Shown piece after piece: positions 34,407-44,657 of a stretch of DNA of 64,000 nucleotides. The stretch is from Salminus brasiliensis (taxonomy: Eukaryota; Chordata; Actinopteri; Characiformes; Bryconidae). The number at the start of each line of letters is the position of its first letter. Position 1 is the first letter of the stretch. The notes under the pieces are model-generated. The model made no database searches. It had not been told where the DNA came from and was given only the letters and a program-made list of their open reading frames with translations. The stretch lies in NCBI RefSeq assembly GCF_030463535.1, contig NC_132878.1:86217355-86281354 (forward strand), written 5' to 3'. The position numbers were made by a program, and so were the translations under genes.

Positions 34407-37400
34407 TCAGTGGTGCTTGCTGATGTGCTGAGTTAGGTGGTGTGCCCGTATAAAGGTCCGACAGCACTGTGGACAACTATGCGGCCTCTCTCCAGTGTGT
34501 GTAAGGATGTGCGTCTTCAAGTGTTGGGGCATGAGAAATGCCTTGCTACACTGCTGGCAGCGATAGGGTCTGAGGCCAGTGTGACTACGCCTGTGCTTGT
34601 TTAAGTCCCCGGAGTTGTTGAAGCGACGGTCACAGTCAGGACAGGCGTAGGGCTTTTCCCCTGTGTGGCCACGCATGTGTTTGGTCAGATCTCCCGACTG
34701 GCTGAAATTGCTGCCGCACTCCTCACAGCTGTACGGCCTCTCGCCGGTGTGAGTGCGCTGATGGTTTGTCAGGTGCTGGACACGCTTGAAGCGCTTCCCG
34801 CAGACCGTGCAAAGGTAAGGCCTCTCTCCGCTATGAATGCGCAAGTGCTTCTTTAGAACATCCGGCCGTGCAAACATCTTCCCACACTGCCCACATTTGT
34901 GGATCCTGTCTTGGTTGTGCATCAGCTGGTGGGCCTTCATGTTGCTTAGGGTGGCGAACACCTTGCTGCAGTCTGGACAAGAGAAGGGCTTTTCTCTGGA
35001 GTGAACACGCTGGTGGATCTGAAGCGTCCCCTTGTGGCTAAACTTCATCCCGCACTCAGAACATGGGAAAGGCCTTTCACCCGTGTGCGTTCGCAGGTGT
35101 GTGCTCAGGTGGTTCATCCTGGCAAACTGCTTGCCGCACTCGGGGCACTTGTAGGGCTTGATTCCAGTGTGGATGACCATATGCCTTCGCAGACTACTCA
35201 GCTCCCTGAAGGCCCGGCCGCAGTCTTTGCAAGCATATGGCTTCTCCCCTGTATGGCTTCGCATGTGTATGGTGAGACTCTGGAGCGTAGGGCAGTTCTT
35301 GCCGCAGTGTTGGCACAGGAAACCACGGTCCGTGCAAAGAGGTCTGTCTGAATCCATTTCTGCTTTGCTCTCCCCCTCCTGCTGCTGCTGCTGCTGCGGC
35401 TCCACCTGCTCATCCTCCTCTTTCTCACAGCAGCGATGTGGTCCAAGGCCCCACATGCCCATGAAGCTTTTACCACATACTGCACAACTGACCTTTCCAT
35501 CCATACACACCGTGTCCAAACCATGGCACTGTCGGCAGTGGTTCTGCAGGTTGCCAACGTAGCTGAAGCTGCGATCGCACTGCGGACAAGTGTAGTGTTT
35601 CCGGGAGGGCGCAGGGGGAGGTAGATGACTTCGCTGCATGTGCACCTTTAGTTGACTCTGGGTGAAGAAGCGCTGGTAGCAGAAGGAGCAGCTCAGCATC
35701 CTGGATGATATATTGGAACACTGAGGTGGTGCTTTGTGATTTTTAAGCCAGGCGAGGTAGTTACTCCGATGGGTCCATTTCAGGTGTTTCTCAAGATATT
35801 TGAAGTCAATGAAGGACACAGAGCAGTAAGGGCAGGGGAAGAAAGAATTAAGAGCTGGAGATGGATGAAGAGAGAAAGAAATGAAAGAGGGAAACAAGAT
35901 AATGACACATGAGCAATCTTTAATATATCGTCACTGTCACAGAAAAACTTTACAGGAGAAAGAAGAAACCTACTTAACTTTCAAAAAGAGGTCAATGTAA
36001 AAGGATTTTATTACAAGTCATTCTGGAGCATTTCTATTGGCCCATTAGACATGAAATTATGACACAATGTAAAACTCAAATTCAATCCTAGTGTCCAGCA
36101 GGGGTTGGCAATTTCCCTGCTCCAACACACTCCTGGTAATTAGCACACAATTTAAGTGGAGGAAAGTGCCAAACTGTGCTCAACACTTGCGCTCCTGGGC
36201 CAGATTTAAAGAACCCTGAGCTAATGGGACAATGTTAAAAATTAGTTGAGTAGTTTTTTTAGATGGTCAATTAAATCTTATCTTTAACAACCACCAGGCA
36301 TGTGCCAAGCCTTTGCTACTACCAGAGTTAAATATCTGATTCAACCAATCAAGCAAGCAATCAAGAACCACAACTTTAAGTAGCTGAATGATGTGGCCCT
36401 TTAAAATACACTGACAATTAGGCTAATACCCCTCTGGTATCTACACTCATATGCACTTTATTTGGAACACCTAAACACCTTCATTTCATGCAATTATCAA
36501 ACATCAGCTAACTGTGTGGCAGCAGAGCAGTGCATATAATCATGAATATACAGACCAACAGCTTCAGGCAATAGTCGCATCAACCAATGACTGTGGACAA
36601 CATGGACAGCGCAACGCTTTTCAAAAGTGAAGCCACCACAGGTCTAGTGCCTCAGCTGGCTGGTTGCATCCCCATATATTTCAATGAGTAAACAGCTCAT
36701 TTCCTATCTCATTTTCCTCCTGTGAGCCATCTTTCCATCTCCAGTGTCTAAGTCCAGTTGTTTAGTTTAGTTTTCCTTTCATTTCCCTGCTATATAGTAA
36801 GAAAGCAAGGTAAGAGTTACGCTTAGGAATTATGTATTTGGTCAGGACCTGCATTGCGCCCTTTCTGTTCATAACATGGAGCAGCTGAGTTGGAGTGGAA
36901 CTTGCATGAGCTGCACTTTTACTGTTGAAGCATTACACCTACCAGATAAACTGGGTATCCAGAGGAAAATCAACATCTGTGCTGTAAGTCTCAAAAGGCG
37001 ATCTGAGACAGGTTTGGTCTGTGAGAAGAGGGCGGGGCTATAAAACGAGTAGGGAAGTCTGGTTCTGCCTCTGGGCTCTACAGGCAAGAACAGAAAGCTG
37101 AGGCTGCAGTGGGCACAGGATCAGCAAAGCTGGACAATTGAAGGCTGAGGAAACATAACCTGGTCTAATGAATGCTGATGCTGAGGCACACAAATGGCAG
37201 GGTCAGAATTTGGCACAAACAGAATGAATCAGTTGACCCTACCTGTTGAACCTTGTTTTAGCAGTCCAGGCTGGTGGAGGTGGTATAATAGGAATAGTTC
37301 TTTGTGTAATGTTTTTTGATTGTTTGTTTGTTTGTTTGTTTGTTTGTGCTGTGCGGGGCAACCTAAGGCAGATGGGTTCCTCGGACTAAGTCTTGGTTTC

Positions 37401-38457
37401 TTCCTCTTAGTATGAGGGAGTTTTTCCCTGCCACTGTCGCTACCACCTCCGTTGTGGTTCTTGCTCATAAGAGGCAGGGACCTGGATCTCTGTAAAGCCC
37501 GTAGTGACAACATTTGTTGTGAAAGGCGCCATATAAATAAACTTTAAATTGAATTGAACTGAATTGAATGTAGAAATGTCACAAAGCAAAAGTCGTCTGA
37601 TTCTGAGTTCTTCAGCGGATTTCCGAGATTCGCAGCATGAAAGTTCTCCTGAAAAATCTGCAGCAATTGAGTGATGCAATCATGTCAAAATGGACCAGAA
37701 TCTCAAAGGAATATTTCCATTTATCTTGTGAAATCCATACCACTAAGAATTTAGGCAATTTCGAGAGTAAAGGAAGGTCCCACCCAGTATTAGCACCTAG
37801 TGTTCCTAATAAAGTGCTCAGCGAGAATAGTTACGCAGGGCATTTTCAGATAGGTACTCTTTGTGTTAGGCCTGTTTTAGTGTATTTGTGGACACACTGA
37901 ACATGTTTCGCAACAATCCAGACTCAATCCAGAAATGAAAGGTCTACCATACCTGGTTCTCCATCCTGTCTATGGTCACCCCCAGTGACCCCCTCTGGCA
38001 CCTCGAGCTTGACCTTTGTCCAATAATCTTCTCGCTCCTCCTTCAGAAGTAAACCTCTCTCTCCATTCAACACCACCTCCTGAATGTCTGGGTCAGTTTT
38101 CAACACAACATCCAAATGTACTGGAACAGAATCTGGTTCTGTCTTTGGGAAACGGCTTTTGGAACCAGAAGCCCAGGGCTGCAGACTGCTGCTACCCTGC
38201 ATTAACTCCAAGTGACCTGGTTCTGGCACTATTTGGTGCATCTCTGAAGAGGTACCGTCCTTCGAGCCTTTCTGTCTATTATAAGGACAGTATGACGGAG
38301 GCTTATCTGCCTCTGAGATGACCAGATCACCCTCTGTAGGCAGTGGCTCTGTCCTATCAAGGGTGTCTTTGCCACATGCAGTCTGGGCGGTGTTAGTGTT
38401 GAAGTGAGGTGGTCTTCCTCTCTTGGCCAAGTTGGTTTTCATCATGATCAATGCCAC
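34407..38457 (-). CDS. C2H2 zinc-finger protein, two coding exons, 15 finger units
   Basis: Probable DNA-binding nuclear protein; I do not recognise the orthologue. Exons are 37953-38457 and 34407-35854, joined by a GT-AG intron (phase 1, the split codon reads GCT). Starting from the ATG at 38443-38445 the product is 646 residues. Residues 1-165 are acidic and fingerless, with sumoylation-like VKLE and LKTD sites. Fingers 1-3 are at about 172-193, 220-241 and 254-275; a broken finger 4 at 288-307 lacks the final His pair (HRCC). A run of six Gln is at 318-323. Fingers 5-15 form one tandem block, 345-645, with TGEKPY-type linkers; finger 5 has Cys where the core Phe is expected. No KRAB, SCAN or BTB domain is visible. 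The protein ends just after the last finger. The exon opens with GTG GCA TTG ATC before the two ATGs, so an upstream exon must supply either 5' UTR or more coding sequence. Confidence 0.93.
36452..36640 (+). repeat. Terminal part of a transposon-like dispersed repeat (CACTTTATT-x-GGAACACC end)
   Basis: Reads ATGCACTTTATTTGGAACACC, then a GTGGCAGCAGAGCAGTGCAT segment and a CAGGCAATAGTCGCATCAACC segment, the layout of a common teleost repeat that ends in an ACTTTATTAGG(A/T)ACACC terminal sequence. The opposite end (CCTAATAAAGTGCTCAG) occurs at 37805-37832 and 22785-22806, and an internal part at 30745-31095. Confidence 0.6.
37350..37570 (+). repeat. Dispersed retroelement 3' end with TTGAA-type tail
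   Basis: Contains TTGGTTTCTTCCTCTTAGTATG, GGGAGTTTTTCCCTGCCACTGTCGC, then GGCGCCATATAAATAAACTT and a degenerate TTGAA pentamer tail. Same family as 1895-2075 (plus strand) and 5970-6260 (minus strand). A pentanucleotide tail suggests the 3' end of a non-LTR retroelement; the clade is not assigned. Confidence 0.65.
37571..37835 (+). repeat. Dispersed transposon-like repeat, 3' part
   Basis: Shares GTCACAAAGCAAAAGT, TCATGTCAA-ATGGACCA and CTAATAAAGTGCTCAG with 22636-22808, so the two are copies of one family. It is the far end of the repeat begun at 36452. Confidence 0.65.
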
Positions 38458-38756
38458 CTACACAGGCTGGAGGGAGGGAGGCAGGAGAAAGAGGGAGACA
38501 CAGAGAGAGAACAGTGAGGATTTCATAGCATCTAGCTTGGAAAATAACTTCTACCATCCTGCAATGGCAGAGCTGGTGCATGGAGAACACAGCAGTCATC
38601 TCAAAGGCAGCAGTGGAGGTACATCCAGCAGCCTAAACATTATAAATTAATTAGATTGAGTAAATACAGTCAATTAGAGGGCCGTTCTTACTAGTATTCA
38701 GCTCTGAGAGTAGCTGTCCTCTTCACATGGCCGCGTAGAAACAGACTGAGGGTCAC

Positions 38757-38795
38757 CTTCCGACTCCGCTCCTTGGTTAGCTCGTCCAAAGCCAT
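38757..38795 (-). CDS. Possible first coding exon of the zinc-finger gene
   Basis: On the minus strand an ATG at 38793-38795 opens a 13-codon frame (MALDELTKERSRK) that ends at AAG|GTGACC, a possible donor. Joined in phase 0 to the acceptor at 38457 it would add 13 residues plus VALI in front of the MM start, for a 663-residue protein. The surrounding DNA is GC-rich and CpG-containing, as expected near a promoter. The donor is only fair (C at +5), and the exon may instead be 5' UTR. Confidence 0.4.
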
Positions 38796-38799
38796 GCAG

Positions 38800-39060
38800 G
38801 TACCGAGCGAGCTGACCGATAAGGAGGAGGAGGAGGACCGACAGTGGGCAACCGCGCCATGCAGGGAGCTACTGTCACCCCATCTGCAAGCCTCACAGCG
38901 TCAACCACGGCTGCCCAGAGCTCCTCTGCGTCCTCAGTTAACAGGATCTTCCTCTGTTAGATTACTGTGCTGCAATAAAGTGATCAAAACTGCCAGAACT
39001 AGTTAAACTGCGTGAAGCCAGAAGACCACAACCTCTACGTCAACATGGCCACCCTCGGTG
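38800..39060 (-). promoter_or_regulatory. Likely promoter region of the zinc-finger gene
   Basis: GC-rich stretch with several CpGs, including a GGAGGAGGAGGAGGACC purine run and CCGAGCGAGCTGACCG, directly upstream of the gene's probable first exon. It stands out from AT-rich surroundings on both sides. No TATA box is evident. Placement is by position and composition only. Confidence 0.35.
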
Positions 39061-39369
39061 TGCTTTTCAAAATAATAGTACAATGTCTAAAGCATTCAGA
39101 GTCATTTTTATAAACTACACATCATATAAATTACAAATACAGACAAATAAAATATTACAAGTCATTAATAAAAATATTAGCAACCCATTCGTCAGTAAAT
39201 GTGTAAGAAATGCAGAGACATTTTACTCACAGTGACCTGCTTTGTTCATGCATGCTAAATAAGTCAAAGAGACACCGGTTTTCAAAGGTATTAAGGTCGT
39301 CACATTTATTCAATATTTTAGGGATTTATTTTAATTTTTTACAAAATATCTGAAAAGAGGAGAAAAGGA

Positions 39370-39620
39370 GGGATGTCCTGATTAGGCTCTTTGCCCAAGC
39401 TCTGATCAGTCTCTTAATGCTAGCTAGCTAAGTATCAGCCGATGCCGATCTGATCTTTGTGTTTGTATAAATAATAAGAGTTTAGATAAAATGAGCTGCT
39501 AATAAATACTGAAGTAAAACCACTTTATTTTTAGTATCAGTTTCTTTAATGATGGATTTTGCACTGATTGATTTACTTAAAATGACTTTTATAGTGTGTT
39601 TAATATCTTATAATCCAGTC
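39370..39620. mobile_element. Decayed hAT-like relative
   Basis: AGGGATGTCCTGATTAGGCTC, GCCGATGCCGATCTGATC and TGCTAATAAATACTGAAGTAAAACCA-type blocks match the element at 33410-34075. Confidence 0.6.
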
Positions 39621-39678
39621 TGACTCTCGTCCCTGACTAATCAGCTCCCAGCTCCTTTACAACACTGCTAGTCATTTC

Positions 39679-39681
<3 letters not shown>

Positions 39682-39722
<41 letters not shown>
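39682..39722 (+). repeat. (GT)n microsatellite
   Basis: About 20 GT units. Confidence 0.97.
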
Positions 39723-39724
<2 letters not shown>

Positions 39725-40019
39725 TGGTACACACTCTGGTCTGATTTATTTTGTGAGGTGAAAGAGATATGATTTGGGATTATTATAGTGTGTGTATTAG
39801 TGTCAGCATTCACCTCCACACTGTTCTGAAGGTGCTTCAGTGATAGTTTGCTAAAATTTTATATAATTGTATGTTTTGAAGCTCCACTGTAAAACTCTTT
39901 TACCTACCTTCTGAGACTGTCCGCACTGCAGCCGGGTGGGCGGTAACGCCTTGAGGACACCAGATGGCGCCCTGAACACTGGTTAAAACATAGACCTGAA
40001 CCTGGACTGGTTAAATTAA

Positions 40020-40320
40020 AATAGCCCATACCCAATCCAGGAAAATATGCATGCACTGCTTGTTTGAGGTGTATCCAAAGATTGCTGAAGATAGATCAAG
40101 GACTTTGTTAGATCAGGGACTATGATGGCATAACATTGTGGAATCCATTCTTCCCGCTGTCGGTTTCCCATGCCACTGGCTGCAACACCAGCTCGAAGCA
40201 TGATGAATCCACCCCTGTGCTTAACAGTAGGAGAGGTGTTCTTTTTATGAAATTCTGCATATGGTATTCTTCTACAGTTGAGCTATTCTGTGGTAGGACC
40301 GTATACCCAATGAAAATCAT
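40020..40320. repeat. Possible dispersed repeat fragment
   Basis: GAAGCATGATGAATCCACCCC and GTGCTTAACAGTAGGAGAGGTG recall a common teleost transposon segment. No frame. Single copy here. Confidence 0.4.
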
Positions 40321-40423
40321 GTAATGACCGTTTAATATGCCCTGTATAAGTCATGTACATATCTGTGGCATTCGTGAAAAAGCATACACCACTTTAAATC
40401 TACAGTTCTATTGTTGATGTGTC

Positions 40424-40511
40424 GCAATTACTACATTTATCTAACTGATCTATTAATAACGTATGTATTGCAATTACTACATTTATCTAACTGATCTATT
40501 AATAACGTATG
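40424..40511 (+). repeat. Perfect tandem duplication, 46-bp period
   Basis: GCAATTACTACATTTATCTA through ATAACGTATG (42 bases) occurs identically at 40424 and 40470. Confidence 0.97.
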
Positions 40512-40559
40512 AATTTAGCATTTAAGGAATAGTATGGTAAGAAAAGTTTTAAATGTGCC

Positions 40560-41215
40560 CTAAAACTGCATATCTTGGCACAGTTAAAAATAAAGAAAAA
40601 CAAAAAAAAAAACAGAAGTACCATAAATCTTAGTTTGTCCCTAAAAAAAAAAAAAAATTCGACATAACCAAAACAAAGCTGCAAAACAGGCCCACTAGCA
40701 AAATCATTTAGAAGCTAAACTCTTCAGCAGAACATGGAAGTGAGGTTGGAAAGGCTAAAAGCTAATGCTAGGCCACCTGGAGAAGGAAGAACAGCTGACT
40801 GGAGAGGAGCAGACCAGAGGAAGCACCGCTGCAGGTATTCAGGAGGGGAAACTGGGGGAGTAATAAACCAGAGGATCACTGCGGAGGGAAGCCTGTGAAG
40901 TGAGCGGGTACTAAGTGAAAAGCTGACCCAACCAACCGGCTACAACCTCTTAAGCTAGCTCGTCGCACTTCGTGCCAGCAGGTCACAAGGAGGACAGCAA
41001 CATTATCCAGGAAAATTACAGAATAGTTACAAAAATATTGCAGTGTTCTAGCTAGAAGCTAGGCTAGGGCAGGTTTAGAGTATGTCTCAGTGCTGTAAAC
41101 CAGCCAATCTGAGCAGGGGCCACTGTAAAAAGAAAACTAGTATGTTTCATAATTAGGTTAAATAACAGGGTTATAAATAGGCTAGTAAATGTTGTAAAGG
41201 TGCAGTACAAATGCA
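40560..41215 (+). repeat. Unclassified dispersed repeat (GGCTAAAAGCTAA family), copy 2
   Basis: Blocks in the same order as 14930-15860: AACCAAAACAAAGCTGCAAA, AGGCTAAAAGCTAATGC, AGCAACATTATCCAG, GCTGTAAACCAGCCAATC, AACAGGGTTATAAATA. Confidence 0.65.
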
Positions 41216-41219
41216 GTAC

Positions 41220-43184
41220 AAATAACAAAAAAAACAAGGAATTTAAAACTAACACAATGACATTAATAACCACTATTAGATGAAGTTTAATTGGGGACAC
41301 AGTGCTGTACACAGAAGATACACACAGATATAAAAGCATGTGTGCAGAACTGAACAGAATGCACTGATTCCACAAGTTCTCAGATACCTGTACATATTTT
41401 GGTATTCAACACCTTTTTTAAACCGAGTCATTCATGTAAAGCAATAGTTTACAAAAATAAAAACTTCAGGACATGCAGCTTAGTAGTAGCTTATTGACCC
41501 AAACTGTTCCTCCTCCAGGATCTTTGGGCTTTTCCATCAGTTGCACTAAAGTGATCTGACATACAAGACTTACTATTGGTTGAACGTGCACTTTATTATT
41601 TTTTTTTAATGAGCATATTCCAAAAGAGCCATTCACCAACAGTGGGGCCAAATATATACACATACTGATTCTTCAGTAGTTTTGTGTGTATGGCATCGTA
41701 TGCTCTTTTAGACAATACCAGGAGGATTTTCTTTTCAAAATAGGCCTTTGACTAAATCTAGTTTTCTATAAAAAGGTAACACAAACTCCATTCCAGAAAA
41801 TACTGATAAAGGCTTGTTCCTCAATTTCCATCTTTATAATTTATCTTAATAAAATCATACAATTTTATCCACTTTCCATTGCAGATTTTTGTTCCACGCA
41901 CTCCAAGTTGGCTGGACTGTACAATTTGTAATGAATTCAGTACTTTTCAGCAGCTTTTGTTGGACACAGTCACTAAACTGTTAGGGAAACAGTAAATACT
42001 GCTCAGTAAATGTGAGCCAAACACATACAAGTTTCTGTCACGTGTACAGTGTAACCTGTACGCTAGCATGCTAGCACACTAGCACACTAGCATACAGAAC
42101 AAAAGGTAATACAATTTTTAACCCTTAGAGGGAACAAAATGTAGTTTGAGGAAAATACATACGTGTCATGCACTTCTTAGGTAATATTAAAAAAATGTAA
42201 TCAGTGATGAGTAATGTACAGCTTAACATGGACCCTTGGGCACCTCCAGTGATTGGGGATCCCTTCATTCACACTGCTGCAATAGAAAAAAGAAGAAAAA
42301 CAAAATCAAATCTGCTTCAGTTCTACTCAAGGCAAGTTACTGAGGGAAACAAACTGGACATACAATGGGAAAACAGGGGAACTATTAAGCAAGACTGCCA
42401 GGATAAATATGTATAAAAATAATCGCATGGCTCATCATTCAACAGACCAACTGCTGCAAAAGCAATGTTTCTATAAGATGCACGATCCATTATCATCATG
42501 TTTATAGTATAATACTAGTTAACGGACATATTACAACCAAGTTACAGCCACTTTGCGCCTTTCGACAGATGGTCAGGTTTTTCACATTCAGTTGAGAAAT
42601 GCTGCAAAGTCTCTTCTCTGAAAATGGCAGTTCAGATTGTCACTAGACGTAATAAAGCACATTTTGGTTCTGTAACTAAGTCACCGTTCTCACTGGACAA
42701 TACTCTGTAGAGGTCAAGCCAAAGTAGCTGTGACAGGCACAGTGCTTACTTCAGCTTCAGTAGTGTACGTAGGACAAAGGCAGGATGCAGCAACAAAACA
42801 TGTAGTGCATTTCGTAAAACGTTGCCGCCATGGTCACGCAAAGCTTCTCATGAATAGCTATAAATAAAAGACACTTAGTAAATAACAACACTGTATGTAC
42901 AAGTAAACTCTAGTCCACATTATCTGTTCCATTGCTACAATAAACACATCTCTTACAAAACATCCACACACAGTCTTCAAGTAGCTTGACCTTCCAAATC
43001 TTCAGGTTCATCTTGCCTTAATCTTCTTCTGCTATTAAGTCTTTACGTTGATCCAGCTTTTGCACCTTCTTGTTCTTAAGAAAGTAACTCCATGTGTTTT
43101 ACTTTCTCTTCAGATTTTACACTGTGAGGGTCATTATTTCCATCTGTCCGTCCCCCACTATCTTCCAGCTTTTTATTCTGCCCC
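41220..43184 (-). other. megf8: megf8 3' flank, probable 3' UTR
   Basis: No coding signal. It is probably the 3' UTR plus flank. Minus-strand AATAAA candidates are at 41592-41597 (TTTATT on the plus strand) and at 43172-43177, the latter too close to the stop to be likely. Near 42060-42096 lies a short minisatellite of a CTAGCA(CA) unit. No cDNA evidence, so the transcript end is unknown. Confidence 0.4.
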
Positions 43185-44657
43185 TTACATGGCCATGGTG
43201 GTCAGATGCTGGTGGCCCAGGAGACCTTTGCGGCCACCGCCAACTCCAGGATGCGTGCCTGCCCCGCCATGACCACAGTACTCCTGCAGGTTCTGCCGCA
43301 AGGTGACCAAAGCAGAACCTAGGCAGGCCCGGTTAGGTGCAAGGATTCCGCCAGGCAGCTGGATGAGGACAGTAGCTACTCCTGCCATGCCATCATCGGT
43401 GGGCTCCAGAGTGATGGGCCCCACTTTGAAGGAGGAGTAGGAGAAGCCCAAGAGCTGGGAGAGGAAAGGGTCAGAGCGGCAGAAGTGCTGATAGCTGCCG
43501 TGCGAGGCTGGATGGTGGTGGTGGTGTGACGTTGGGTTGGTGGTGGAGCTGGGAGTGTAGTGATGGGCATTCAGGTAGTGCAAAGGAAGGTGCTGCCCAC
43601 TGTTGCCTCCATTCAGGGCAAGGTGGTGGTGATGGTGGTGGGTTGCCGTACCAGTGTTAGAATCATGCTTGTAGGTCGGAGCCCCAGGTCGCCCTCGCTG
43701 CCCGACAACCACACCACCCAGCTTGCCCGTCCTAACGTGAGCCAGGGAGACTGCCCCTCCGCCGCCGGCCGACGGCAAGTAGACAAGCTGCGGCTCCTCG
43801 GGCTCCAGATAGACAGTGAGCTTTGCAAAAGGGCGGGAAGCCATCTTGGTCATCTCTTGGATGTGGCGGCGCTGTTCACGGCGAAAGTCCAGGAACTGCT
43901 TGACCTTCCAGAGCAGCACACACACAGACAAGAAGAGGAAGAAGCACGAGAAGAAGACGGAGAAAAACACAAAGAGATCAATGTGTGCCTGGTCCTGGCG
44001 CAGGAATAGAAGTCCCTGTGACTCTCCCTCATGGCTGTCCGTGCCCACGCCGCGCAGCGCAATGTAGAACCGACTTGACTTCAGAGAGTGTACCTCGTGG
44101 GGGAAGGTGATGACGACTCGATCGCGAACGCCACGTACAATCAGCACGGTTTGTGGCTTCCAGACAGTAATGTACGTGATAAGGCCTTCAGCTCGTTCTT
44201 CCCGCACCTCCCTGTCTGGGCCATGCGGTTTTGCATGCAGTCCAAGCAGGGCTGAGGAAGAGGAGTTTGCGTTCACCTTCAGCGGAGACAGTGCTAGAGG
44301 TGCGTCTTTGTCTCCCCGGGCCATGGTGGCTGAGGTGAGCTCATCTTCAATCTTGATCGTGTGAATGCCTGTCTGACGATCCACGTCCACAATGAAGGTG
44401 TCATGGGAATTGGACACGTATACCTCTACCTCCCCGAAGGTGACGTCTATAGTGACACGGATGTCCACATTGGTAAATTTGGGCTGGGCTGCAAAAAACA
44501 CTGTTCGTCCCATTGGCAAGTTGCGGATGTTGGGCTCGTGGAAGCAGTTGACTTGTGATGTGGGGTCAAAGCAGCATTCGTTGTCCACGTTAAATTGCCT
44601 GTAGCATTGACGCCCGTTTACTGGTGTGCCGGTGAATGAGTCTTTGCACTTGGCACA
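43185..44657 (-). CDS. megf8: megf8 last coding exon: juxtamembrane domain, transmembrane helix, MASRPFA tail
   Basis: A 1473 bp phase-0 exon beginning with CAKCKDSFTG and ending in TMAM before the TAA stop. It encodes the end of the last laminin-EGF, a beta-rich juxtamembrane domain (FTNVDIRVTIDVTFGEVEVYV; the frame is split here only for length) and a strongly hydrophobic helix of about 23 residues at 43908-43976 (LFVFFSVFFSCFFLFLSV). The cytoplasmic tail is 240 residues. The tail starts with the shared attractin/MEGF8 motif MASRPFA (43824-43844), which in mammals recruits MGRN1. Histidine runs of six (43623-43640) and five (43512-43526) lie in a Gly/Ser/Asn-rich insert. The end regains the family block VGPITLEPTDDGMAGVATVL and a GRKGLL motif. 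Confidence 0.96.
   Translation of the reverse strand, partial: CAKCKDSFTGTPVNGRQCYRQFNVDNECCFDPTSQVNCFHEPNIRNLPMGRTVFFAAQPKFTNVDIRVTIDVTFGEVEVYVSNSHDTFIVDVDRQTGIHTIKIEDELTSATMARGDKDAPLALSPLKVNANSSSSALLGLHAKPHGPDREVREERAEGLITYITVWKPQTVLIVRGVRDRVVITFPHEVHSLKSSRFYIALRGVGTDSHEGESQGLLFLRQDQAHIDLFVFFSVFFSCFFLFLSVCVLLWKVKQFLDFRREQRRHIQEMTKMASRPFAKLTVYLEPEEPQLVYLPSAGGGGAVSLAHVRTGKLGGVVVGQRGRPGAPTYKHDSNTGTATHHHHHHLALNGGNSGQHLPLHYLNAHHYTPSSTTNPTSHHHHHPASHGSYQHFCRSDPFLSQLLGFSYSSFKVGPITLEPTDDGMAGVATVLIQLPGGILAPNRACLGSALVTLRQNLQEYCGHGGAGTHPGVGGGRKGLLGHQHLTTMAM

Larger units (their letters stand above)
35855..37952 (-). other. Zinc-finger gene intron, repeat-filled
   Basis: The 2.1 kb intron holds a fold-back repeat fragment at 36090-36230, one end of a transposon-like repeat at 36452-36640, a TTTG microsatellite at 37316-37347, and the 3' parts of two dispersed repeats at 37350-37570 and 37570-37835. 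No further coding exon is seen. Confidence 0.7.

Noticed and set aside
35158..35562. 134-codon plus-strand frame and neighbours at 35001-35351
   Set aside because: Antisense of the zinc-finger exon; periodic because the fingers are periodic.
38440..38457. GTG at 38457 as a translation start
   Set aside because: Non-AUG start is unlikely; it directly follows a splice acceptor AG, and ATGs lie four and five codons in.
43172..43177. AATAAA on the minus strand just after the megf8 stop
   Set aside because: Only about 8 bases past the stop codon; a usable polyadenylation signal is expected further away.
43560..44009. 149-codon plus-strand frame
   Set aside because: Antisense of the megf8 last exon.
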